Part shown: piece by piece, positions 51,196 through 58,812 of the stretch | How the letters are laid out: each line of letters starts with the position of its first letter | Position numbering within the stretch: position 1 is the stretch's first letter | NCBI RefSeq assembly: GCF_000161455.1 | Contig: NZ_CM000745.1 | Coordinates: 793,326 to 857,325, forward strand | From: Bacillus pseudomycoides DSM 12442 | GTDB taxonomy: Bacteria > Bacillota > Bacilli > Bacillales > Bacillaceae_G | DNA length: 64,000 nt | Direction: 5' to 3' | Made by a program: the position numbers and the translations under genes | Notes under the pieces: model-generated | What the model was told of the DNA's origin: nothing | The model's database searches: none | The model's input: the letters and a program-made list of their open reading frames with translations, nothing else

Positions 51196-54096
51196 ATGAA
51201 CAAGAAATCAAAGTTTACCCAAATGATGCTCGGTATTAGTACAGTGGCCTTATCATTTGGAAGTATTCAAACACAAGTATCAGCGGAAGAAAATACACCT
51301 TATAATGTGTTAAAAAAGAAACCAATTGGGATAGAAACTTCAACAGATGAAATTGCACATTCTACAAAAGCAGACGAAACATTGTCTTATGAAGAACGTT
51401 TAAAAGTGAACGATTTTTCGCAACGTCCGACTCCGATCGTGAAACGAGCAGTGGCAAAACAATCTCAGCAAAAGTATTCTTTAGCAGAGCTAAATAGAAT
51501 GAGTAATGACGAATTCATCGATACATTGGCAAGTATTAGTTGGAATCAAATTACAGATTTAGATCAATTTAATCAAGAAACAAAAGCGTTTTATCAAAAT
51601 AAAGAGCGAATCCAGGTTATTATTGATGAGTTAGGTCGTCGTGGAAGCACATTTACAAAAGATGATACAAAAGGGATTGAGACATTTGCTGAAGTATTAC
51701 GTTCCGTATCTTATGTAGGCTTTAATAATAAAGAGGTAAACTATTTATATGAGCGGAGCTTCCGTGATAAATGTTTACCGGCAATAAAAGCAATTGCAAA
51801 AAACCCGAATTTTAAACTTGGTACAGATAAACAGGATGCAGTGGTATCTGCATACGGTAAATTAATTAGAAATGCTTCTTGTGATGCTGAAACAGTTCAA
51901 TATGCAGGGAATATATTAAAACAATATAACGATAATATTTCTACATATATAAGTGATAAGAATAAAGGGGACGCCTTGTATAATCTTATCCAAGCGATTG
52001 ATAACGATATACAGTCTTACTTGCAGGATACACGTAAAAAAGCGGATGAAACAATATGGTATGGGAAAATTGATGGTTTCATAAATGAAATCAGTCGACT
52101 GGCTCTTCTGAATCAAATGACAACAGAAAATACCTGGTTAATTAATAATGGTGTTTATTATACTGGTCGTTTCGGGAAATTCCATAGTAATCCAAATAAA
52201 CCTTTAGAAGTACTTACACAAGCAATGCGTATGTACCCTCGTTTTAGTGAAGCTTATTTTAATGCTGTAGAGCAAATTTCAACAAACTATGATGGAAAAG
52301 ATTATAACGGAAATACAGTAGATTTAAAGAAAATCCGTGAAGAAGGCCAACAGCAGTACTTACCAAAAACGTATACATTCGATGACGGTTCTATTGTATT
52401 TAAAACAGGAGATAAAGTAACAGAAGAAAAGGTTAAGAGACTATATTGGGCTGCTAAAGAAGTAAAAGCGCAGTATCATCGTGTAATTGGAAAAGATGGA
52501 GCGTTAGAATCAGGGAAAGCTGATGATGTACTGACAATCGTAATTTATAATAATCCAGATGAATATAAACGAAATAGCCAACTATATGGATATGATACGA
52601 ATAATGGTGGCATTTACATTGAAGGAAAAGGAACGTTCTTTACATTTGAGCGTACACCGCAGCAAAGTCGTTATAGTTTGGAAGAATTGTTCCGTCATGA
52701 ATTTACACACTATTTACAGGGAAGATACGAAGTTCCAGGATCATGGGGACAAGGAGAAATGTATCAAGATCAACGTTTGACTTGGTTTGAAGAAGGAAAT
52801 GCAGAATTTTTTGCGGGATCTACTCGTACGAATAATGTTGTTCCGCGCAAAAGTATAATTAGTGGATTATCATCTGATCCTGCGAAACGTTATACAGCAG
52901 AACGAACATTATTTTCGAAATATGGAGAAGGACCAGAGCAATGGGACTTTTATAATTATTCTTTTGCACTGCAGTCTTACTTATATACTCATCAATTTGA
53001 AACTTTCGATAAGATTCAAGATTTCATTCGTGCAAATGATGTGAAGAATTATGATGCATATCGTGAAGCTTTAAGTAAGGATCCAAATTTAAATAAAGAA
53101 TACCAAGACTATATGAAGCAGTTAATTGATAATCAAGATACATATAATACCCCACAAGTATCAGATGATTATTTAGCTGAACATGCACCAAAACCGTTAG
53201 CTGATGTAAAGAAAGAAATTAAAGATGTAGCAAAGATAAAAGATGCAACGATTACAAAGCATAAGTCTCAATTTTTTGATACGTTTACATTAGAAGGAAC
53301 ATATACAGGTGGCGTAACAAAAGGAGAATCTGAGGATTGGAAAACGATGAGCAAGAAAATCAATCAATCTTTAGAACAATTAGCGCAAAAAGAATGGAGC
53401 GGCTACAAAACAGTTACAGCGTATTTTGTCAATTATCGTGTGAATGCGAACAATCAATTTGAATACGATGTTGTATTCCATGGTGTTGCAACGGGAGAAG
53501 AAGAAAAACAGACGATTAAAGTAAATATGAATGGACCGTACAATGAGATATTAAATGAAAAAGTTGAGTTTCATAGCGATGGTACAGAAAGCACAGGTGG
53601 AAAAATTGTTTCGTATCTCTGGGATTTTGGCGATGGTACAACAAGTACAGAAGCAAATCCTACCCATGTATATGGAAAAGAGGGGACATATACTGCAAAG
53701 CTAACAGTAAAAGATAATAAAGGAAAAGTGGGCCGAGGACAAACAACGGTTACCGTAAAAAAAGATGAGCCAGCAGGTCATAACTATCAAGAGGCAAAGG
53801 TACTTAGTTTTAATAAGCTTTCAAAAGGAAATATGGATAGACCTAATATGGCGTATATGTACACATTCAATGTCACATCTCCAAAAGAAGTAGATATTTC
53901 TTTTATAGATGAACAGGGAATTGGAATAAACTGGGATGTGTATCACGAATCGGATTTAGGAAATCCTGTAATCACAGGCCGAGCGGATGGAAATAATATA
54001 AAAGGGAAATTTGCAGCGAAACCTGGGAAGTATTACTTAGTTGCATTTTTTGAAGAGGAAAATAGAAAGGGAACATATTCATTATTAGTAAAATAA
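51196..54096 (+). CDS. colA: Secreted microbial collagenase (peptidase family M9)
   Basis: 966 residues from the ATG at 51196, which follows GGAGG; the open frame begins at 51169 without a site. A signal peptide ends near SAEE (about residue 30). An M9 N-terminal activator domain (about 80-380) is followed by the peptidase domain with the zinc motif HEFTH (about 501-505) and the downstream glutamate in TWFEEGNAEFF. A PKD domain (IVSYLWDFGDGTTSTEANPTHVYG, about 780-865) and a C-terminal pre-peptidase/collagen-binding domain (about 870-966) complete it. It digests native collagen outside the cell. Terminator at 54208. Confidence 0.95.
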   Translation: MNKKSKFTQMMLGISTVALSFGSIQTQVSAEENTPYNVLKKKPIGIETSTDEIAHSTKADETLSYEERLKVNDFSQRPTPIVKRAVAKQSQQKYSLAELNRMSNDEFIDTLASISWNQITDLDQFNQETKAFYQNKERIQVIIDELGRRGSTFTKDDTKGIETFAEVLRSVSYVGFNNKEVNYLYERSFRDKCLPAIKAIAKNPNFKLGTDKQDAVVSAYGKLIRNASCDAETVQYAGNILKQYNDNISTYISDKNKGDALYNLIQAIDNDIQSYLQDTRKKADETIWYGKIDGFINEISRLALLNQMTTENTWLINNGVYYTGRFGKFHSNPNKPLEVLTQAMRMYPRFSEAYFNAVEQISTNYDGKDYNGNTVDLKKIREEGQQQYLPKTYTFDDGSIVFKTGDKVTEEKVKRLYWAAKEVKAQYHRVIGKDGALESGKADDVLTIVIYNNPDEYKRNSQLYGYDTNNGGIYIEGKGTFFTFERTPQQSRYSLEELFRHEFTHYLQGRYEVPGSWGQGEMYQDQRLTWFEEGNAEFFAGSTRTNNVVPRKSIISGLSSDPAKRYTAERTLFSKYGEGPEQWDFYNYSFALQSYLYTHQFETFDKIQDFIRANDVKNYDAYREALSKDPNLNKEYQDYMKQLIDNQDTYNTPQVSDDYLAEHAPKPLADVKKEIKDVAKIKDATITKHKSQFFDTFTLEGTYTGGVTKGESEDWKTMSKKINQSLEQLAQKEWSGYKTVTAYFVNYRVNANNQFEYDVVFHGVATGEEEKQTIKVNMNGPYNEILNEKVEFHSDGTESTGGKIVSYLWDFGDGTTSTEANPTHVYGKEGTYTAKLTVKDNKGKVGRGQTTVTVKKDEPAGHNYQEAKVLSFNKLSKGNMDRPNMAYMYTFNVTSPKEVDISFIDEQGIGINWDVYHESDLGNPVITGRADGNNIKGKFAAKPGKYYLVAFFEEENRKGTYSLLVK

Positions 54097-54207
54097 ATTC
54101 GTTTAATTATATAACGACGAAGCGTAATGAATAAGAGACTTTTGCTATTCCTTGTTCATCTGTTTAACAAAGAATAATTTAATATTCGAGAAAAAATTGA
54201 ATGAAAT

Positions 54208-54246
54208 AAAAAAGAATCCCTTAATTCCTTTTGGGATTCTTTTTTT
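54208..54246 (+). terminator. Terminator of the collagenase gene
   Basis: AAAAAAGAATCCC pairs with GGGATTCTTTTTT around a 12-base loop. Confidence 0.85.
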
Positions 54247-54259
54247 AAAATTTACTCAC

Positions 54260-54306
54260 ACAAATGATCTGCACATCAATTCATCTTTGATATACAGATC
54301 ATTTGT
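54260..54306 (-). terminator. Hairpin downstream of the small peptide gene
   Basis: ACAAATGATCTG (54260-54271) and CAGATCATTTGT (54295-54306) form a perfect 12-bp stem with a 23-base loop. On the minus strand it follows the peptide stop codon by 36 bases, and a T-rich tract (TAAATTTTAAAAAAA) comes after it. It may end or stabilise the peptide mRNA. Confidence 0.5.
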
Positions 54307-54342
54307 ATGATAATTTTTATAAATAATTGCGGAATAATGAAC

Positions 54343-54423
54343 TTACATAAATGCTTTTAAAAGCTCTTGTACGGCTGGAATTAATCCACCTAAAAATTTT
54401 AAAACTGCCATTGCGATTGCCAT
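54343..54423 (-). CDS. 26-residue amphipathic peptide, phenol-soluble-modulin-like or leaderless bacteriocin-like
   Basis: The minus strand has AGAGGAGGAAATAAC immediately before an ATG that encodes MAIAMAVLKFLGGLIPAVQ followed by ELLKAFM and TAA. The peptide has no charged residues in its first eight positions and carries K9, E20 and K23, with large hydrophobics spaced i, i+3/4, so it should form an amphipathic helix. This resembles the phenol-soluble modulins and leaderless bacteriocins in size and character, not in sequence. Support for a real gene: strong ribosome site, a textbook sigma-A promoter, a perfect PlcR box and a cre site directly upstream, and a downstream hairpin. Too short for normal annotation. 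Likely exported without a signal peptide; role unproven. Confidence 0.8.
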   Translation of the reverse strand: MAIAMAVLKFLGGLIPAVQELLKAFM

Positions 54424-54475
54424 GTTATTTCCTCCTCTTTTTATGTGTTAAGATGTGGTACATCTTTATGTTTTT

Positions 54476-54504
54476 ATTATAGTAAGCGCTTACATTAATA
54501 TCAA
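54476..54504 (-). promoter_or_regulatory. Sigma-A promoter of the small peptide with cre site in the spacer
   Basis: On the minus strand, -35 TTGATA (54504-54499), a 17-base spacer and -10 TATAAT (54481-54476). The spacer contains TGTAAGCGCTTACT (54494-54481), a near-perfect catabolite-responsive element, so CcpA binding would block polymerase. The expected transcript starts near 54468, 45 bases before the ATG at 54423. Confidence 0.85.
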
Positions 54505-54514
54505 TACATTTTGA

Positions 54515-54530
54515 TATGCAATATTGCATA
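54515..54530. promoter_or_regulatory. PlcR box (perfect consensus)
   Basis: TATGCAATATTGCATA fits TATGNANNNNTNCATA at every fixed base. It lies 10 bases upstream of the -35 of the minus-strand peptide promoter, the place where PlcR acts as activator, and 234 bases before the plus-strand gene at 54764. PlcR is the quorum-sensing activator of extracellular virulence factors in the B. cereus group. Confidence 0.88.
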
Positions 54531-54636
54531 TTTATATATAATTTATATATATGATTAAATAAATTAACGATAAAGCTAATAAACATGCAGGTTTCCTTCT
54601 TTGTGTGCTAGTTTCATTAGCAAATACGTCAGACCT

Positions 54637-54675
54637 TTGAAAGACTTTTGTAACATTTATGAAAGAGAAATGAAA
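54637..54675 (+). promoter_or_regulatory. Promoter-like block upstream of secreted protein gene
   Basis: TTTGAAAGACTTTTGTAACA and the bases after it repeat the orphan block at 50543 with only scattered differences. Located 90-125 bases before the start at 54764. It may contain a promoter and an activator site; the responsible regulator is not identified. Confidence 0.5.
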
Positions 54676-54763
54676 GATTTGTTAGCTAGGATGAGGCTTA
54701 TCTACTAGTAGACGATGCGCGCAAGTGGTAAAACCATTAGTAAAAATAAGGAGGAGTTAAGAC

Positions 54764-55531
54764 ATGTTTATGAAAAGAAAACTACCTATACTTACATTCT
54801 TAGCACTAATATTTAGTTTGATAGTAACTGTTTTTCCTACAAATTCTGCTTATGCAGCTGAGGACGATCGTATACTTGATATTTATGGTGATCCAATTAC
54901 CACAAATAAAGATTATATACTAGTAGACAAATATTTGTGGGTGACAGGTATTCCTTTTGAAAAACGAGTAGCACCCGTAGGTCAGAATAGACTTGGAATA
55001 ACTTATGAGAAGTTTGCGGGTTGGCATTATGTAATTCAATATAAAAACTCGTCTTATTACGGTGCTGCTGAAAAGCATAAGGATACAAAAGGTAATGAGT
55101 ATTATGGTACACCTATCAATTTTGAAGCACCGGCTGGAGTAGAGAGTGATGGATATGTAAGAAATAATACTCCAATTACAATGTCAATGTGGATTGGGGG
55201 ATCAAATGCTGATGCAGGAGGAACAAAAAAATATGTAAATGCAGGCAATCGAAGCTGGATCTATTTTAGTGACCAATCGAGAAGCACTTTAACAGTTAAG
55301 AAAAAAAATTCGAAGGAAATAGATTTAGTAACAGGTAAAACGGATTATCTTAGAGATAAACTTGGTAGACCTACTGACTGGTATAATGCAGATCCACAGC
55401 AATCTAGTTATGGAGTTATAACAACTTTCCAGCTAGAGACCTCAGAGCAACTATTTGCAAATCAAGATAAATTGTGGGGAATATCTGCCCCTGAAGACTA
55501 CGCTGGCTATGAATTAGTACCTTTACAATAA
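54764..55531 (+). CDS. Secreted protein of unknown function
   Basis: 255 residues with AAGGAGG before the ATG. A clear signal peptide (KRKLPILTFLALIFSLIVTVF) is cut near SAYAAED (about residue 32). The mature start DDRILDIYGDPITTNKDYIL resembles the first strands of Kunitz-type (soybean trypsin inhibitor-like) beta-trefoil proteins, but the rest does not give a clear match; the middle is rich in Gly, Tyr and Asn. It lies between the PlcR-linked peptide and phospholipase C, so a role in the secreted virulence set is plausible. Function not recognised. Confidence 0.65.
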   Translation: MFMKRKLPILTFLALIFSLIVTVFPTNSAYAAEDDRILDIYGDPITTNKDYILVDKYLWVTGIPFEKRVAPVGQNRLGITYEKFAGWHYVIQYKNSSYYGAAEKHKDTKGNEYYGTPINFEAPAGVESDGYVRNNTPITMSMWIGGSNADAGGTKKYVNAGNRSWIYFSDQSRSTLTVKKKNSKEIDLVTGKTDYLRDKLGRPTDWYNADPQQSSYGVITTFQLETSEQLFANQDKLWGISAPEDYAGYELVPLQ

Positions 55532-55645
55532 AGCATCTATTAAATCTATCTAACTATATTACGCATTGTTCAATATATTTGCTAATAAGTTGCAATAAAA
55601 GCATATGAAGGAAATTTAGATTATACATCAATTGGAGGAATATTT

Positions 55646-56497
55646 ATGAAAAGAAAAATTTTAGCTATAGCTTCTGTAATTGCTTTAACAGCTCCTATTC
55701 AAAGTGTGGCGTTTGCACATGAAATTGACCGCCAAGATCCACCTATTGCTCTAAAATGGTCAGCGGAATCTGTACATAATGAAGGAGTAAGTTCTCATTT
55801 ATGGATTGTAAACAGAGCCATTGATATTATGTCCCAAAATACGACTGTGGTGAAGCAAAATGAGACAGCTCTATTAAATGAATGGCGTACTAATTTGGAG
55901 GAAGGTATTTATTCTGCAGATTATAAAAACCCATACTATGATAATTCCACATTCGCTTCACACTTCTATGATCCTGATTCAGAAAAAACGTATATTCCAT
56001 TTGCTAAACAAGCAAAGCAAACGGGAGCAAAGTATTTTAAATTAGCTGGTGAAGCTTATCAAAATAAAGATATGAAAAATGCATTCTTTTATTTAGGATT
56101 ATCACTTCATTATTTAGGGGATGTCAACCAACCAATGCATGCAGCAAACTTTACTAACATTTCGCATCCATTTGGCTTCCACTCAAAATATGAAAACTTC
56201 GTTGATACAGTGAAAGACAATTATAGAGTAACAGATGGAGATGGCTATTGGAATTGGAAAAGTACAAATCCAGAAGAGTGGGTTCATGCATCAGCATCAG
56301 CTGCAAAAGCTGATTTCCCATCAATTGTTAATGATAATACGAAAAGTTGGTTCCTAAAAGCAGCGGTATCACAAGACTCTGCTGACAAATGGCGTGCTGA
56401 AGTAACACCGGTAACAGGAAAACGTTTAATGGAAGCACAGCGTATTACAGCTGGATATATTCATTTATGGTTTGATACGTACGTGAATAACAAATAA
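55646..56497 (+). CDS. plcB: Phosphatidylcholine-preferring phospholipase C (zinc-dependent)
   Basis: 283 residues, equal to the classical B. cereus enzyme. The signal and propeptide (1-37) precede the mature tryptophan W38 (WSAESVHNEGV), whose amino group binds zinc in the known structure. The zinc ligands are recognisable: H in SSHLWIVNRAID, D in IYSADYKN, H in FASHFYDPD, HYLGDVNQPMHAANF and HSKYENFVD (H and E). It hydrolyses phosphatidylcholine and other phospholipids outside the cell. In typical B. cereus genomes sphingomyelinase gene sph follows directly (cereolysin AB); here it is missing and an unrelated fragment follows. A GGAGG site precedes the ATG. Confidence 0.95.
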   Translation: MKRKILAIASVIALTAPIQSVAFAHEIDRQDPPIALKWSAESVHNEGVSSHLWIVNRAIDIMSQNTTVVKQNETALLNEWRTNLEEGIYSADYKNPYYDNSTFASHFYDPDSEKTYIPFAKQAKQTGAKYFKLAGEAYQNKDMKNAFFYLGLSLHYLGDVNQPMHAANFTNISHPFGFHSKYENFVDTVKDNYRVTDGDGYWNWKSTNPEEWVHASASAAKADFPSIVNDNTKSWFLKAAVSQDSADKWRAEVTPVTGKRLMEAQRITAGYIHLWFDTYVNNK

Positions 56498-56582
56498 CAA
56501 AATACACTTATGCATAGGAAGGCACTGAAAAAGTGATTACTGTGAAAAAATAACGTGTATTTTATTAATATGTAGAAAATGG

Positions 56583-56628
56583 AAAGGAGTTCATTACCTG
56601 TATATAGTAGGTGGTGAACTCCTTTTTC
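56583..56628 (+). terminator. Terminator of the phospholipase C gene
   Basis: AAAGGAGTTCA and TGAACTCCTTT form an 11-bp stem around a 20-base loop, followed by TTTTTC. Confidence 0.8.
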
Positions 56629-56640
56629 TTCTTCAGTGGG

Positions 56641-56896
56641 CTTCTTCAGTGGCCTTATATATGGCAAAAGTTATTTATGCTATAAAGTGAAACTTCCATC
56701 AGCTGAATATACTTTAAAACCAGGTTCCGTAGTTGCTGGAGTTGTAAATAAAACAATCAATTCACCTTTTGCACAGTTTTGGCAAGGTAGCCATTATTGG
56801 GATACAGCTACAAAAGTTAAACCATCATCTACTTCAACAGGTGCAATTAAAACAGATGATTTAAAATTAATTCGTTCAGATGTGTTAGAAAAATAA
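56641..56896 (+). pseudogene. C-terminal fragment of an unknown (probably secreted) protein
   Basis: The open frame from 56636 reads SAEYTLKPGSVVAGVVNKT and on to SPFAQFWQGSHYWDTATKV and a stop at 56896. It has no start signal of its own, since the phospholipase terminator lies just before it. The first 14 codons at 56681-56690 coincide with TATAAAGTGAAAC, the left end of bcr1, so a bcr1-associated deletion may have joined this fragment here. The family was not recognised; it is not the expected sphingomyelinase as far as I can tell. Confidence 0.45.
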
Positions 56897-56934
56897 AATT
56901 GATCAAGCTGATCTTCACCCTCATCCCACCTAAC

Positions 56935-58812
56935 TCAAGAAGCATCCGCACCTTCAAACTGACTATTATAAAGCGAAGCATAGAAACCATCAGCCTTCAA
57001 TAACTCTTCATGATTACCTTGTTCTACAATATCCCCGTCTTTCATGACAAGGATTAAATCGGCATCACGGATTGTTGATAATCTATGAGCGATGATGAAG
57101 CTTGTTCTGCCTTCCATGAGGTTTTCCATGGCTTTTTGAATCAGCACTTCTGTACGAGTATCGATAGAGCTTGTTGCTTCGTCGAGTATGAGTATTTTCG
57201 GATCCGCTAGAAGGGCACGGGCAATTGTTAGTAGTTGCTTTTGTCCTTGGGATACGTTGCTTGCTTCTTCGTTTAGTTCCATTTGATATTTATTTGGTAA
57301 GGTTTTTACGAAGCTGTGAACGTGGGCTGCGTTTGCTGCTTCAATCACTTCTTCGTCGGTTGCACCCAGTCTACCGTAACGTATGTTTTCCATGATGGAA
57401 CCATTAAATAGCCAAGTGTCTTGCAGTACCATGCCGAACATGCTGCGCAGGTCTTCTCGCGTAAAGTCTTTTATATCGTGACCGTCTATACAGATCGCAC
57501 CGCTGTTTACGTCATAGAAACGCATTAACAGTTTTACGATTGTTGTTTTTCCTGCTCCGGTGGGTCCTACGATGGCTACCTTTTGTCCAGGTTTAATATT
57601 AGCTGAGAAATTATTGATGATGATCTTATCTGGATTATATCCAAATTGAACATCTTTGAATGTAACTTCTCCTTTAACTTCTTGAAGCTTCACTGGGTTT
57701 TCTGCTTCCGGAATTTCTTCTTCTTCATCTAAAAATTCGAAAACTCTTTCTGCAGCAGCTGCAGTGGATTGAAGTACGTTAGCGATTTGGGCTACTTGAG
57801 CGATTGGTTGCGTAAAGCTTCTTACATATTGCACAAATGCTAAAATATCTCCAACTGCAATTGTTCTCTTTACAGCGAGCCATCCGCCTAAAATGGATAC
57901 AGCTACGTAACCGATATTACCGATAAACATCATAATCGGCATCATCATTCCGGATAAAAATTGAGATTTCCATGCAGAGTGGTAAAGAGTATCATTCACC
58001 TCTTCGAATTTTTTCACTTCTTCTTCTTCAGTGTTAAAAGCTTTTACGATATTGTGACCACTATAAATTTCTTCAACTTGACCGTTCACGTGCCCTAAAT
58101 ATTCTTGCTGGGATTTGAAGTATTTTTGTGATCTCTTGACGACTCCCATGATGAGCATCATGGATACTGGCAGTATTAACAGCGCCACTAATGTCATTTG
58201 CCAGCTGATTGATAACATCATGATGAGTACACCGATGATTGTAATAACGGATGTGATGATTTGCGACATACTTTGGTTTAAAGTTTGGCTCACAGTATCT
58301 ACGTCATTTGTAACTCTAGATAATACTTCTCCATGTGTCGTTTTATCAAAGTACTTAAGCGGCATACGGTTGATCTTTTCATCAATTTCTTTTCTGAAGT
58401 TATAAGATACCTTTTGTGCGACTCCCGAAATGATATATCCTTGTATAATGGAAAACACAGTGCTCGCTATATATAATCCAAGGAGCAGGAGGGCAATGTT
58501 TCCGATATAGGTAAAGTCAATAGCAGCACCGTGCACGCCCGTTACTTTGTCTACGAGTCCTTCGAAAAGTTTTGTTGTCGCTTTACCTAAAATCTTTGGA
58601 CCGACGATTGCAAAGGCAGCACTACCGATTGCGAAAATAATAACGATTAGGATTGAGAACTTATATGGCTTTAAGTATTGAAGTAACTTATTCATCGTTT
58701 CTTTGAAATTTTTTGCCTTCTCAATCTTTCTCATGCCGCCGCCCATATGACCGCCGCCATGGCCACCACCAGGACTGCCTTGTCTTCTATTTTCTATTTT
58801 TCTATCACTCAT
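56935..58812 (-). CDS. ABC exporter subunit (permease-ATPase fusion) with canonical ATPase
   Basis: 625 residues, an exporter half with six transmembrane helices (about 45-350) and an ATPase domain (about 380-615). An unusual G/H-rich N-terminus (GSPGGGHGGGHMGGGM) precedes helix 1. Walker A is GPTGAGKTT, the signature NVSQGQKQ departs from LSGGQ, and Walker B ILILDEATSSIDTRTE has the catalytic glutamate. It forms a pair with the next gene, whose stop overlaps its start by 4 bases, and corresponds to YfiC-type subunits of heterodimeric drug or lipid exporters. Confidence 0.9.
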   Translation of the reverse strand: MSDRKIENRRQGSPGGGHGGGHMGGGMRKIEKAKNFKETMNKLLQYLKPYKFSILIVIIFAIGSAAFAIVGPKILGKATTKLFEGLVDKVTGVHGAAIDFTYIGNIALLLLGLYIASTVFSIIQGYIISGVAQKVSYNFRKEIDEKINRMPLKYFDKTTHGEVLSRVTNDVDTVSQTLNQSMSQIITSVITIIGVLIMMLSISWQMTLVALLILPVSMMLIMGVVKRSQKYFKSQQEYLGHVNGQVEEIYSGHNIVKAFNTEEEEVKKFEEVNDTLYHSAWKSQFLSGMMMPIMMFIGNIGYVAVSILGGWLAVKRTIAVGDILAFVQYVRSFTQPIAQVAQIANVLQSTAAAAERVFEFLDEEEEIPEAENPVKLQEVKGEVTFKDVQFGYNPDKIIINNFSANIKPGQKVAIVGPTGAGKTTIVKLLMRFYDVNSGAICIDGHDIKDFTREDLRSMFGMVLQDTWLFNGSIMENIRYGRLGATDEEVIEAANAAHVHSFVKTLPNKYQMELNEEASNVSQGQKQLLTIARALLADPKILILDEATSSIDTRTEVLIQKAMENLMEGRTSFIIAHRLSTIRDADLILVMKDGDIVEQGNHEELLKADGFYASLYNSQFEGADAS

